A DNA stretch of 64,000 nt, taken from the NCBI GenBank assembly GCA_949126835.1, contig OX421496.1, forward strand, positions 17,182,844 through 17,246,843. Reading direction: 5' to 3'. The notes under the pieces are model-generated. The model was not told where the DNA came from. It ran no database searches and worked only from the letters and a program-made list of their open reading frames with translations. How positions within the stretch are numbered: the first letter of the stretch is position 1; each line of letters opens with the position of its first letter. Source of the DNA: Anisus vortex. Taxonomy: Eukaryota > Mollusca > Gastropoda > Planorbidae. The position numbers and the translations under genes are program-made. This document shows, in pieces, positions 45,862-58,629 of this stretch.

Positions 45862-48800
45862 TTGTGTGTGTGCGTTATATAATGTCGATACGTCTCGAAG
45901 TGATCCCTTGGCATATCATAGTGGGAGTCATTAATGTTATTACTTCATGGTATAATCAGTATAATCAGTATGGTACACTTTCAGTTGATAGGCATATTCC
46001 AGTCAGTTGGCATTCATTACTTGTGGCGCCACGTGTTTAGCATTACCCCCACTCCCTCCATTTCCTCCCATTTTTTGTGTGCTGTTTCTTGTGTATTGTG
46101 CTTTAAAAAAAATATCTTTTAAAACGGTTCCCATAGTGTGCGTTGCGGTAGCCTGTTGGGGCGCGTCGGATATGTAAGGACGTCAGGGGATATGGCTTAA
46201 GCTTTCGAAATTCACTTTGTTTTCGTTTTAGATTTAATGTTGTTAAATGCACGACATCCAGGGCTTTGATTTGAAGATCGGGGACTTAAGAAAATTGTAT
46301 ACGTTTGGGAACCACTGTTGTGAAATGTTCAAATGCATGCAAATGTTCTCCCATCTCTCAATTGTCAATGAGCTTTTAACTGTGTTTTTTTTAAAATATA
46401 TTATTATTGCGAAACTTAGTTGATGTGCGAGATGTTTTCATAGCTTTATAAGCTTTTACATTTTAAAGATTAACCTGTGATCTTGTTTAAATAATTTTTG
46501 TTATTTAGATCAGCGGTTCCCTAATCCTTGTTTTCCATACTCATCCATACTCTTTATTAGGCTTAATGCTGTTTTTTTTTGTTTTTTTTTAAAGTAAATT
46601 TGTTTCAATATTAAACAGTTATTAGTTGGCGATAAAGGTCGTCACTAATTTTGTTTTTACTCCCCTCCCCCCTCCCCAAATAACCTTTTCGCCCCTCACC
46701 TCTCAGGTGCACGTGAACTACAACGTGAGAACCCGCGATTATTTTAAAACCACGGAAACGAGAGTAAACAAATTAAAACAAAAGCCTCGGCCCCGCCAAT
46801 CAAATTGATCAGCTACTTCGTCCTAGCCAATCAGTTTTTTTTGTGTGTTTTTCAAATAACATTGACCCGAAGGACGGACCCGGCGGAGGAGGGGGGGGGG
46901 AAGGGGAGGGGGGAATATTCACGGCTAGAAATAAAACAAAACCATCTCAATGCTGTTTGAAAACGCTAATTTAATTGTCTAGCCTACAAGTTGTTTGTTT
47001 AGCGGCGTGGAAGTTTTTAAAAAGGTCTTTGTTATACGGTTTTATTTTCGGTTCTTTTTCTTCTTTTTAAAATTCTGTTTGAAACAAAAAAAAAAACAAC
47101 AACAACAACGTCATGATTGTTTGGTGGTCATTGCGAAATGCCGACGGTCGGTTGGTGGGTGAGAGAGTGTGTTGCCAAAGCCAAGCATTAATTGGCTCCA
47201 CTTGGACAGCCTGTCACGTGGTATAGTCACGTGTCCTCACGCCAGCCCTGCCACGCCGTTCGGGTCAACCGATTGAGAGTGGTCGATCAAGCGAAACCTC
47301 CACTGACACCATGAGTGGCACGATACACTAGTAAAAAATGGGAGGGGGGGGGCTCACGTGGCATGACTTGTTAATTACAACGTTAACAACTCAAGTCAGT
47401 AGGCGTGATGTATAGGTACTTGCATAACGGTGGCCTAGCAGCAGCGCTTTCAGCTTGCCGTTCAGAAAGTCTCTGGTTCGAATCCTGTAAAAAAAAAACG
47501 CCACTAGTTGTTTCCCCCCCCCCTCCCCCTCGGTGAACTGTGTCATGTACGCGCCCTTGTATTTAATCTTGTAGCGTTGTTGCACTAATTGAAAACGGAA
47601 GTGCATGAAAAGTGCGACATGTTGACAGTTAGAGTTCTAGTTCTGATGTATTGTAAATATTGCATATCTTATACTGAGTTCTGTGTTATTATTCATTCAT
47701 TAAACAGTTTTATACTTAACACTCTCTACGGTTTTAATCAAAGAAGACGATAACGAACCTAAGCAGTGTGTGTTGCTTGTTACAACTGCAACGCGTGTCC
47801 TTAAGTCTACCTGTTTGTTAGTAGAAAGAAAAAATTAACTGGGCGTTGTGCTGGCCACACAATCCCACTTTGAGCACGAAAAGTTAAAGATCGTTGCTTC
47901 ATCCGTACGTAATATAAACCGACATGCCCCCCCCTCCCCTTCCCATGAAAGTGGATACTTAACTTTAAAAGCGCGGTTGACAGTTTAACCCCACAGTCGT
48001 GATGTTTTGCGAGTGTTTCCCCTCCCATTCAGCGGTCTGGCCCACTTTTCTTTAACTTCTGCAGGCCCCTGTCGTGCACCGGTGGTCTAACTGGACTCAT
48101 GGTGTCGGGTGGAAGGGGGGGGGTCACATAACCGGGCCCGTATATTTACTAACACACCCCCAAAATAAGGTTTAAAAGTCCGATCTTTTCCTAAACTGTG
48201 CCCACCTCAGTTAAAATGTTCTGTTTGTCCATTCCCTCCTTTGACGTAGTGTCTACATTTTCTTTGCTTGCTGTTTTCTTTCGCTCTATTACTTTCTTTC
48301 TTTCTCCTAATCTATACGTCTAGGTTTTTTTCTGTCTTCTATCGTCTAGGTATTTTTCTCTTCGATCTCTCTATTTTATTTCTTTTTTTTCTACCGTCCT
48401 TCCACTGGTCAATATGCGAATTGCTCTTAGATTTTGTGCACCCTTCCACGCCCCCGTTTTTTTTATCCCCGCGAGTCTCCCACAACCACATTTTGTCCCC
48501 CTTATCTTCTTAGTGTATTTCACAGATTCAGGCCGTTCAGGCTTGTTGGGAAATGGGGTGGGGATGTCGGGGCAAGGGAGGGGGGCTCAGTGCCTCATTC
48601 ATCATTCCATCTTTCTTTTCATCGGTGCCCTTCCCTTTCAGATGAGTGTTTTCAACACGTTCGACGTCTGTTGTCTGGTGACTTATATCTATACGGCCCC
48701 CGCTTAGCACTGGCTCTACAGACCTGATTTCCTGTCCCTGGGTTAAGTCCCTTGGATTACACGCAGTTCTTCATCCCGTGTGATTTTTTTATTTATATAA

Positions 48801-49131
48801 ATGGATGTAAATGGACGTTTTGCTAGTTAAATAACTCAATAAAACATCTATTTTATTAATTTCATTTTTATTTATATTTGTGACTATGTTCTTTTTTTTT
48901 TTTTTTTTTTGCTTTTAATTTACTTGAACTATTGTTAGATCTACTCTTTTAGGGTTTCAATCTTCATTCATTCAATATTTTTACTTAAAATGGGAATGAT
49001 TAAACTACGTACTCGCGCTATCGAACCATTATTAGGTTTTAAAAAAACACACCCAATAATTTCGTCTTTGTTTAAAACCACCATATTTTTTTAAAGTAAC
49101 AATTTAAGGTTGTATACATTTGTATCGGCAA
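45862..49131. other. Non-coding spacer with SINE pieces
   Basis: Contains a SINE tRNA-like head at about 47425-47495 (acggtggcctagcagcagcg, B box ctggttcgaatcctg) and a separate SINE body piece at about 47840-47880 (gcgttgtgctggccacacaa). hAT-like terminus words gggaaccactg (about 46307) and cagcggttccctaa (about 46513). Runs of G near 46890, 47345 and 48115; long T-run at about 48890-48910. No exon recognised. Confidence 0.5.
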
Positions 49132-49323
49132 CAGGTGTCGGCAACGTTGTCATTCTAGTGAGCCCAAGTTGCCAATATGCTAAAAATCCCACCTCATATG
49201 GTACTGAATTTCTTGTGGAGGACACTTGATTTTGATTTGCCTTTTTCGGAGGTCATCTGCGTGCCAATGAAAATCACTCTGCGTGCCAAGTCTGCCACAC
49301 GTTCCATAGGTTGCCGACCCCTG
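49132..49323 (-). mobile_element. hAT MITE, TCGGCAACC-end group
   Basis: Starts caggtgtcggcaac and ends aggttgccgacccctg with the conserved gtgccaatgaaaatcactct block near the right side, hence minus orientation. About 190 bp. Flanking octamers do not match, so the target duplication has decayed or the tips are misplaced. Confidence 0.82.
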
Positions 49324-51435
49324 TATTAGTATTTTAAATATTTTTTATGAAGAAATACCTAAATAGGCATCGAAGTCAGCAATTATTTATATTCAGATGT
49401 TTTTCCGTGTGTTTTGTTTTTCTTTTGAAAAGTCGATGTGGGGGGGGGGGGGGGGGCGGAATCCCGGTGGAAACCAATAATCGAAATGGGCAGCTCGGTA
49501 TGTGACGATCAGTAGTGTTGTTTGAGTTCATGTTACAATTGTGTCCTTTTTTTCTCTTTCTTTTTCTAACAACAGATTAAAGTCTTTCGGTCATGTGTTT
49601 TAACACGTGTGAGTCTGCATTTCTGTCTCGATGCATCGATACAAATTTAGTTGTTTTTTTTTCATTCAGAGAAGATTAAAGACGTAGACTCAATGTGGCG
49701 AGAAAAGGGTTGTGGGGGGGGGGGGGGGGCGGGGGGCAGATTCTATGGAAGCATTTGGGAAGGGGAAAAAATGACATGCTGAGAAACGCTGATTTTATTT
49801 GAATATTATCTGTCAAGGGAGACGATTCAAGGAATATTCATTTAATACAAGGAAAGAATATATTTTTTTAAAAAAAGAGAGAGAGATGACAGAGAGAGAG
49901 AGAGAAGGAGAGAGAGAGGGATGTGGGAAAGTATATTGGATTGTGTGAAAGATTATGCAGGAAGAATAAAAACCAAATGATGGATGATTTAATACTTTTG
50001 AATTTGGATTACACCATATAAAGATTTAAAAAAAACTTTATTCAGAGGCATCGCTTCACAATTAATCAAGACAAATGTTGGGAGCAAATTGTGAGCAGGA
50101 ATTTGACCCCCCCCCTTTCTCTTACCTCCTTTTCATCACCCTGAGCCCCTCCTTCTCTTTTTATGTGGGGGGGGGGGATGTTTAAAAAAATAACAACAAC
50201 TAACCATTCCTTTATTTACACTGAAACGTCATAGCTTTGTCAGATGTTTAAAATCTGGACACCGGGCGACAAATATTTGGTGGCGCTGATATCATCGTGT
50301 TCTTTACTCTCGTCTTTTAACAACGCTTCGTGAAGTGTTGGAGGGTTATCTTGCTCTGGAATGTTTCTCTCAGTCTGTGTTAGACCAGGGGTGGGTGGGT
50401 GTGCAATATGTGTCGCCATCGGGCCGTAAAAGGAATTTGGATACAACAAGATGGAGGCCCACACACATTACAGCACATTTTATAAACATCATTCTTGAAA
50501 TGATTTTAAAAAAATGTAGTTGGAAACTATGCCCGTGTGGGAGGGGGGGGGGCTCACTAAGATGCTTGGTGGGTCAGTGGACCGCCTGTGTTAGGACAAT
50601 GCGCGGGGAGGAGGATGGTTAGGGTGAACTGTTGGTGTTTAATTTGATGTTCTGGTTTGTTTTTTTTGGTTGTTCCATCAGCTCAGACTTCAAAATTCTG
50701 TGTTTTACAAAGCGGTTCTATTTCTGTAAATCAATCACTTAAAGTCTATGATATACTCTAATTCCCGTCAAATGCGAGCATATATCTTGCATGACCCCCG
50801 AGAGAGCAAGAAATGGCTTCCCCTGTCGCACCACTTTGCCCGGTCTCAAGCAGCCATTTGCAGAAAGACTTCCGGTTTTAGTATTGTCTCCCCTGTGGGC
50901 CGAGGGAATTAATGAGCTAGTAAAGCCATAATGGCTTTCTGTCTCTATAAATATAGCATTAGAAACAATGGATTTCACGGTAATGGCCCCTTTCTCTTGC
51001 CCCGTCTCATCTAGTTATGACATTTCTGACAATTATTGCTTTTATGTTCAATGGTTCGTTTTTTTGTCGTATTATTAAATTAGGAAAAACAAAAGTTTAG
51101 CTTGTTATAGAATCTTGTCTCTGTGTGTGTGTCTTCTTGCTATGAAGACCTTATTACTTGTCATGGATTAGATTTTATAAACAAATTCACTGCCGTAAGA
51201 GTCATTCTTTTTTACATTTACAAAAAAAAAAGAAGCATGTGTATGTTAGGATTTAAAAGCATTAATCGTATTATCATAACATAAACAGATAGGCATAGTG
51301 AGCTCAAACTAAAAAAGTAACTAGACTAGTGACGTATGATGCAATACATTCTACTATTTTTAGTTAGCTAGAGAAATTTTGATGTAGCGTTCGACGTCCT
51401 TAGACCTTAGGCCTTAGGGAAGAAAGACTCTAGAC
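49324..51435. other. Non-coding spacer
   Basis: G-runs of 17 (49440-49456) and 16 (49714-49729), a (GA)n stretch near 49880-49920, and a GC-average block at 50740-50980. No exon recognised. Confidence 0.45.
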
Positions 51436-53760
51436 CAGGGGCCGGCAACCTACGGCACGCGTGCCAGACTTGGCACGCGCGGAGCCCCTTTTTACTGGCA
51501 CGCGGAGTACTCACGAAATAAAAATGTGTTTTTTAATGACTTCTGCGGGCCATTGAAATTTTTTTTCATTAGCTCTCGCTGGCCAGACTCGAAATATAAT
51601 TTAATTAAAAACAATTACAATTTCTATTAAATAAATCAAAGCACAGCCATTTCATTCTGTAGTTTGCCTGTTCTAAAGCGTTCAGTTTCAGCGGATATAA
51701 ACTAGTCTTTGCGTCTCTTGTGCGTATATCAAAAGAATGTGCTGACTACTCTACATTTGTTTGGTTTTGTTTGTATTATATCGCAAGCCAAAAAAAAAAT
51801 CGAATACCAATAATTAGAGTCTAGTATCTGCAAACCATTAACTGAATTGTTTTGTTATTTTAAAGTATTTCCTTCAAAAGTAAAAAAATAGTGTGCCACA
51901 GCAATAAAAACTCCACTCCCCGCACCAATGCCCCTCCCCCCCAAAAAAAACAAAAACAAAAAAACAACAACACAAAAAAACATTGATCGATTTCGGATTT
52001 CCGATTTGATATTTAAGATTTATATTAACAATTATTATAATTTCGTCATATCTGTAGGCCTATATAGAAAAATGTGAAAAAAAGAAAATGGATAGTGCTG
52101 TACGTATGTGCTTTCTGTTGACAGTGTTGTCTGTCATACATTCAGTGTACAATGACATTTTGAAACCAAACAAATCAAAATTTAACAACTCCAGAAAAAA
52201 AAATGTATTTGTAGCCATCAAAATGTCTCCTTCGGGATTCAAAAATTAAACGAGTATTTTGCTTCTATCTGTTGGAATGAAGAATTAGGCTTACGGAATG
52301 TAATTACAAAATTGAACATTGATCAGTGTGTGGCGTTAAAAGGCACGCCTTTTATGGGGCCCTACTTACATAGATTTTCTAAAAGAAACTTTTATAAGTA
52401 GTGCTGAAATTCTTTTCAGTGATTAACTAAATAAAGAAACTATTTACTCTAGAATTCGAGAAGTACCGGTACCAGCTTCTGCACGATTAAATTGAAAGGC
52501 ATATAACTGATTTGGCTGAAGATTTAACGTCATGATATAAAGAAGCTGTTGTATTTAGTGTCTTTTTTGGTGAAAGCATTGACCTAAATAAATTGGCACG
52601 TCTAGTCTAACTATCGTCGATATTGTGAAAAAAGGTGATTATGAAGAGTCGTTGTGTTGTTAGCTCTTCATGAAACAACCAAAGCAGATGACATTATGAG
52701 TGCATCCGTAGGTATTTAAAAAATCAGATCATTGATTTAAATAAATTATTCTGTATTACAATAGACGGTACGCTGCTGCGATGGTTGGCAAAACAAAGAT
52801 TTGTCAAACTTCTTGTAAATCACATTGGGCGTCTACTGTTAAGCAAACATTTGCATTATACACCATGCAAGTTTGTGTGCAAAGATCTCTTGATTGGACT
52901 TGCGCTAAGTCAACTTTATCGTTTCCCACTCTTCGTTGATTCACCGGCAATTCGAATCTTTACTACAAGAAGTTGAAAGTGAATATGGAGATCTGCTGTT
53001 GCCCAGCAGTGTTCGCTGGCTTAGTCAAGTTTAAGTGTACAATAGATTCGTTTCGTGTCTGGAAGCAGTTAAGATTTTTCTTCATCAAGCAACATTTTTC
53101 AGAATTGAATGATGAAGTATGCCCGATGAATCTGATGTGCTTGACAGACATAGAACTTGCGTTTACAAGGACAGGATCAAACAATTCTTGAACTGTTTGG
53201 TTACTGGAAAGAATTTGGATTGAGACTAGACATATATATCCTTAATATTAACATTTATGTACTTCCCAATGTTAAATCTCATTCAGCTCTATATACATTA
53301 CATATAGATGAGATTAAGAAGTACATTGAACCACTCAAAGTGGAGTTTTCTGGCAGAAATCTATTTTAAAATGCAGCAAATTTAATTTAAAAAAAACTCA
53401 TTTATGGATATCAAAATTTGCCACATTGCGAAAAAATCTGGAAGAAAGCCGCTTAGAAAGGGCTTCAGCTATACTTAAATCGTTCATTTGTTTGAAAAAG
53501 TTGCATTTGCTTTACTTTATCTATTGGCTCAACTTACACTTGTAAACTGATTTTCTCATAACAGATTTTCTTATACAATAAAACATTTTAAGCCCACATG
53601 GAAGGCACCTAACTCTTGAATGCACACCTGTGTGAAACTTAAATTAACTAAATATGTACCTGATATTTTGTACATTTATCACAAAGAGTGCAAGGACAAG
53701 GCTCACATAAATTGATACAGACTAATTGCATTCAAATGTTCAAATGTGACAACTTAGTGT
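51436..53760 (+). mobile_element. hAT element with decayed transposase, right end lost
   Basis: Left end caggggccggcaacctacgg then cacgcgtgccagacttggca, the family terminus. The longest interior of the group here, ending in a recognisable transposase remnant (52390-53675). No right terminus found after it. This copy ties the TCGGCAACC termini to the ZBED5-like hAT transposase. Boundaries on the right are approximate. Confidence 0.8.
52390..53675 (+). pseudogene. Decayed hAT transposase (ZBED5/GTF2IRD2-like)
   Basis: Across several frameshifts and stops the conceptual product shows, in order: a TIDGT segment at about 52758 (consensus CTDGAPAM) followed by VGK and FVKLL; LLPSSVRWLS at about 53005-53030 (consensus HTEVRWLSRG); a MNLMCLTDIE and LQGQDQTILELF..WKEF block at about 53120-53230; EIKKYIEPLKVEF at about 53310; and a hAT C-terminal dimerisation-like IGSTYTCKLIFS with KLTKYVPDI at about 53520-53670. 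Order and motifs fit the hAT DDE transposase of the ZBED5/SCAND3 group. No N-terminal BED finger was seen. Not functional. Confidence 0.82.
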
Positions 53761-54340
53761 AGAAGTATTATTCTATCGTGCAAGAATGTTGTTTCTACGT
53801 TTTATTGCGTGTGTGTGACAACCCTTGAGTTCAATAGCCTGTGAAGAAGAAAACTCATGTACAGAGTAAACCAAATCGTTACAGTTTAGGTTCAGCTGTT
53901 TTGGGTCTAAACCAGTTGAGGCGTCCGTGTGCAGAGTTTCTATGGTGGGCCCCCATCCATTCTAAGTCTGAAAGGAAATATTGCAGACCCTCACCCTCCC
54001 TTGATCGCCCATGGAGGGGGGGGGGGATGGAGCTTGAACATTGCACACATCCTGCAGAATCCATTGCCATGCCGCTGTTTTAGGCATCAACATCTACCTA
54101 ACTGAAGGAAAGTGTAACGTTATCTCTGTGTGTGGTGAATGAAAGAAAAATAATGGTTTCAAGTTTACTGCGTAATGTGACGGGTAGAGGCTGAGAAGTC
54201 TGTCTGTATTCATTTATACTCAACGGGATGATTTGGGGGGGGGGGGGGGGGGGGAGTGAGTTTATCTTTTGTGATTGACATTCAGATTGCTGTTGGCTGT
54301 TTGTTGTTTTCTTTCACTAAATGTATAGTGAACCAACAGG
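53761..54340. other. Non-coding spacer with 20-base G-run
   Basis: A G-run of 9 near 54017 and 20 Gs at 54235-54254, just before the 19-bp array. The short frame at 53841-54083 shows no domain. Confidence 0.45.
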
Positions 54341-54866
54341 GGATGAAGGTGAAAACAGGTGATAAAGGTGAAAACAGGTGATAAAGGTGAAAACAGGTGA
54401 TAAAGGTGAAAACAGGTGATAAAGGTGAAAACAGGTGATAAAGGTGAAAACAGGTGATAAAGGTGAAAACAGGTGATAAAGGTGAAAACAGGTGATAAAG
54501 GTGAAAACAGGTGATAAAGGTGAAAACAGGTGATAAAGGTGAAAACAGGTGATAAAGGTGAAAACAGGTGATAAAGGTGAAAACAGGTGATAAAGGTGAA
54601 AACAGGTGATAAAGGTGAAAACAGGTGATAAAGGTGAAAACAGGTGATAAAGGTGAAAACAGGTGATAAAGGTGAAAACAGGTGATAAAGGTGAAAACAG
54701 GTGATGAAGGTGAAAACAGGTGATGAAGGTGAAAACAGGTGATGAAGGTGAAAACAGGTGATGAAGGTAAAAATAGGTGATGAATGTGAAAACAGGTGAT
54801 GAAGGTGAAAACAGGTGATGAAGGTGAAAATAGGTGATGAAGGTGAAAACAGGTGATGAAGGTGAA
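54341..54866. repeat. 19-bp minisatellite, about 27 units
   Basis: aaaacaggtgataaaggtg repeated. Two blocks: about 19 uniform gataaag units then about 9 gatgaag units, the latter more variable. All six frames are largely open because 3 x 19 codes without stops on the minus strand; the 195-209-codon frames there are artefacts. Confidence 0.97.
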
Positions 54867-54984
54867 CATAGCGTGTTAGGGTTAGAGTCAATAGATATGA
54901 GGGCGAAGATTTAAGATTTTGTCTTTTTTTTTTCTGTGGGCGTCCCCTTCGACTATGGGATACCTTAAGCTAGTTAGTTTTGAC

Positions 54985-55213
54985 AATAAAGAAAAGTGGG
55001 TCACACAATAAAAAGTGGGTCACGAAATAAAAAGTGAGTCATATAATAAAAAGTGGGTCACGAAATACAAGTTGGGTCACACAATAAAAAGTGGGTCACG
55101 AAATAAAAAGTGGGTCATATAATAAAAAGTGGGTCACATAATAAAAAGTGGGTCACGAAATAAAAAGTGGGTCACGTAATAAAAAGTGGGTCACGAAATA
55201 AAAGGTGGGTAAC
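54985..55213. repeat. 18-bp minisatellite, about 13 units
   Basis: aataaaaagtgggtcacg with cac(a)/cata alternatives. It lies only 120 bp from the 19-bp array and is unrelated to it. Confidence 0.95.
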
Positions 55214-55291
55214 AGAACAACCCCCCCAAAAAAGATCTTTCATTCTCAAGTTATAAAAAATACACCTATTGGTAATAGCTATGCTTTAAAG

Positions 55292-56923
55292 TAGGGGTCG
55301 GCAACCTTTTGCTAACAGCGTGCCAAATAGGATTTCTAAATCATTCAGCGTGCCAAGAGCCTGAAAGTCAACCTGCTATATGATACTTAAAAACAAATAT
55401 TTTTATACAACAATTAAAATTTAACTTCGTAGTAAGACCAAGGCCAAAAGCAATGGAGATTATTTATAGAGAAAATCGTTAAAGCGTTTATATTTAATCA
55501 ACGTGTTTGTGGTTATCCTCCATTTTGTTTTTGCATTTATATCAAATACAATATTTTATTACTAAGCGTTCACGGTAATTATTGACAAAACATGATAATT
55601 TGTTAGTCAAGATGAGGATATAATAAATGTGATTGTTTCTATCGTTGAGCGAAATAGATACGTAGTAATCATATAAACTAGGTAGTTAATGTAATGTTTG
55701 AAAATATACATATAAATACTTTAGTCATATACTATTTATATAATTTTCAAATAATTTTTACAGTTTGATAATTTCATAGTTATAAATTGTTAGAAATTTA
55801 TTCTTTCATAAAAGAAACAAAAAGAAACATATTAAAAATATTAGCTCCCTTTAATTAAAAAAAGTGTCCACATTTGAATCAATAGTGAGGCCAAACAAGT
55901 TATGTTTTGTAATATAACAAATATTACTGACTAATTATTTTTTCTTTTGTATAAATCCAACATTATGGTATTCATTAGAAAATTTAATTATTAGAGGATT
56001 AAAATAATTTACGTTAAACAGCTGTAAACATTTCCTTCATTAATTAATAAGTTTTTTATTTAAAAAAATTATAATTACAGAAATTACATAATATAGTGCA
56101 CTATTTATTAAATTTATTAAATTAATATTTTATTAAATTAATTATACAAATTAATGTGTTTAAGAATTACTTCTATTTATGTTTATTTAAAGAAGATGAG
56201 CATAAAAACTCTTTTAAATGTAATTAGTCTGTATCAATTAATGAGTGGTCAAGTGTAGATGACCTCTTTGTATGCTTAAAACAGCTTTCATGTGCGATAA
56301 AATATGTTCACAAGTGTAAGTTGAACCTAAAAGATGAAAGTAAAAGAGCGAATGCCTAGCAGCTTCCTTCCAGATTTGTTCCTCAAATGGGCACAATTGG
56401 ATTATCATTTTTAAAATGTTTAAAATTCAACTTGCTGCATTTTCAACTCGCCAATATCCCTCCACTTCAAAAAAAATCTATATCTAAGAAAGTTATATCA
56501 ATATCAAACCATAGACTGGATGTGGTATGAAAAGATGAGCCCGTCAGTTTAAAAGTCTTGCCTTTGATTAGAAAACTCCTCTTTGAGTGTTTCAGTGTAC
56601 TTCTGAAAAAGTCCAACTATCTATCTTAATACATGCCTTACTATTAAAGGGATGTACATGTAGTAAAATATTTTGATCTGGATCTCATGGCAAGATATTT
56701 CAAGTTTAAATGATAATCCATTCCAATTGTCCTTGTAAATGCAAGTTCAACTCACGTAAATGTGTTGCTATATCGTTCAGAAACATCTGTCAGTTTTCCT
56801 CATTTAGAACCGTAAAATGTTTTTTTTAATCAATAAAAACTTCTTTTGGAGGGCTCTCGCGTGCCATTGAAAATCGCTTTGCATGCCAAGTTTGGCACGC
56901 GTGCCTTAGGTTACCGACCCCTG
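55292..56923 (-). mobile_element. Complete-ended hAT element, 1632 bp, with target duplication
   Basis: Ends taggggtcggcaacct and aggttaccgacccctg are inverted repeats with two mismatches in 16, flanked by an identical 8-bp palindromic duplication ctttaaag at 55284-55291 and 56924-56931. Orientation is minus by comparison with 42960 and 51436. The shared core lies at about 55650-55860 and transposase remnants toward 56340-56800 are heavily decayed. It is the best-bounded long copy of the family here. Confidence 0.93.
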
Positions 56924-56931
56924 CTTTAAAG

Positions 56932-57925
56932 CAATAGAGCTATGCTTATTTTCTGAACATGATTTCTCCTGATGCGGCCTAAACATTACAAAACACTAAG
57001 AAGAAGTTGTTTTTCTTAAGAAGGCACATTCTGTCAGTCGCTGGTAAATTAACGACATCCTACTGTCGTAATAATGTTTTCAATTGCTGCAGTTGTTTTA
57101 GATATGCCACACACACACACAATTGATGTTGAATAGATTACTACCAAACACACACGATGTGATCATAACAGAAAAACTTTATCATTTTTTGTAGACTTAT
57201 GTTTATTTGCAACCATCAGAAGGAATACTCATGGTATGATATAAATATTTATGTCTTCAAAAGCAATCTATATAGATCTAAACATGTAATCCTTCATCGT
57301 TATTTGCATTGATGCGTCTCTTGCGATTTATTTCGGATGGGGTCCTGTAGAGAAACGTTGAAGTCATGCATTACTGTGTTTCTCAGCATTGACTCCACTG
57401 CTTTTGAATGTTCGCTCTTCCATATACGCCATGAACCAAGGTTAAAGGGTCGGTCGCACCTACGGGCTTAATGTGCTGAAATTATTATTATTATTTTTTT
57501 TTTCAAATACCGGTATATTTTTTTACGTTATTTTAGAAGTGCAGTTATTCTGTGTTTCCGACATCTGGGTTTTTTGTTTGATGTGCTGTTAAGTCAGGCA
57601 GAGTAAAGCTGTTGGGGAGATTGCTGCCAATTACTCCAGGTACGGATGCAACTGGGATTTCTTACCAACGCCTGCCTGGCGCCGGCGCACTCCTTGTCAT
57701 TTGCAAAAATCGAAACATTTTTATTTGCAACAGTCTTGGGGTTTAATGCTCGTGTTTTTTGTGTGTGTCTGTGTATTTGTGTGTTTTTGTGTGTATGTTT
57801 GGGAGGGGTTCAAAACTTGGTTGTTTCTCATTCCCTCTGTCTTCTTCTTATTCAATCTCGTTTCTTTTTTCTCATTCTCTTTCTCTTAGGTTCTCATTTC
57901 TTATGTTTTGCTCTTACATGCCCTA
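56932..57925. other. Non-coding spacer
   Basis: AT-rich, no repeat or exon recognised apart from short (CA)n near 57110. Confidence 0.4.
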
Positions 57926-57970
<45 letters not shown>

Positions 57971-58255
57971 GTGCCTATTTCTCTATTTCTCATCACCATC
58001 CTTTTAATCTTTATTCGTCCACAATTTGTCAGTGCTACATTTTAGTTTTAGCCCTCATAAACACCCCATTCAATATCCACGTTTCTGTCATCTTTTCTCT
58101 CTCTCTCTCTGTTTCCCCCTCACTTTCTCTCTCTCACTCCTCCCCTCACTTTCTCTCTCTCACTCCTCCCATCACTTTCTCTCTCTCACTCCTCCCCTCA
58201 CTTTCTCTCTCTCACTCCTCCCATCACTTTCTCTCTCTCACTCCTCCCATCACTT
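57926..58255. repeat. (CT)n and 26-bp pyrimidine minisatellite
   Basis: (CT)n at about 57926-57972, then from about 58120 six units of actttctctctctcactcct plus cccctc/cccatc. The 245- and 123-codon frames here are Ser/Leu artefacts. Confidence 0.92.
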
Positions 58256-58629
58256 ATTTCTTCTATGTTTACTTATCCCCCATTTTTTTCTGTATCTATT
58301 TACTTATGCTTGTTGGTCCATCACCCCCACCCCCCTCCCCCACTTGTTCCCAACTCTCCTCACGCATGATCGCCCACGACTAGTGCTCACCAAGTGAATG
58401 TGTTCTTTCAATGAGTAACTCACGTGCATTGGTACTACAGTAATTGGTTCAATAATACCAAACAGTGAAGCATTGATTCTCAAAGTGGAACATTGGAAGA
58501 AAAAAAATGTAATGCATTGAGAAAATTCAATGAAATTATTCCAATTCTGTCATTTGTTTGAATGAATTTAATTCATATAGTAAGTTGATACAAATACTAA
58601 AACAATCAACTGTTCACCGTTATGACAAG
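58256..58629. other. Non-coding spacer
   Basis: No feature recognised. Confidence 0.4.

Noticed and set aside
45438..45914. 158-codon minus-strand repeat protein
   Set aside because: Eight identical 51-bp units keep the frame open by length; nothing outside the array supports coding.
41298..46317. A 5-kb hAT element from cagtggttcacc to gggaaccactg
   Set aside because: Flanking octamers (atgtagac and ttgtgaaa) do not match, and unrelated elements and an array lie between.
50739..50978. Minus-strand 79-codon frame as exon
   Set aside because: Composition is gene-like but no family is recognised and no clear splice pair was found.
54262..54891. 195-209-codon His/Phe-rich minus-strand proteins
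   Set aside because: Present in more than one frame of the 19-bp array, as expected for an artefact.
57646..58397. 245-codon Ser/Leu-rich frame as membrane protein
   Set aside because: Hydrophobic look comes from (CT)n and the pyrimidine minisatellite; no splice or family evidence.
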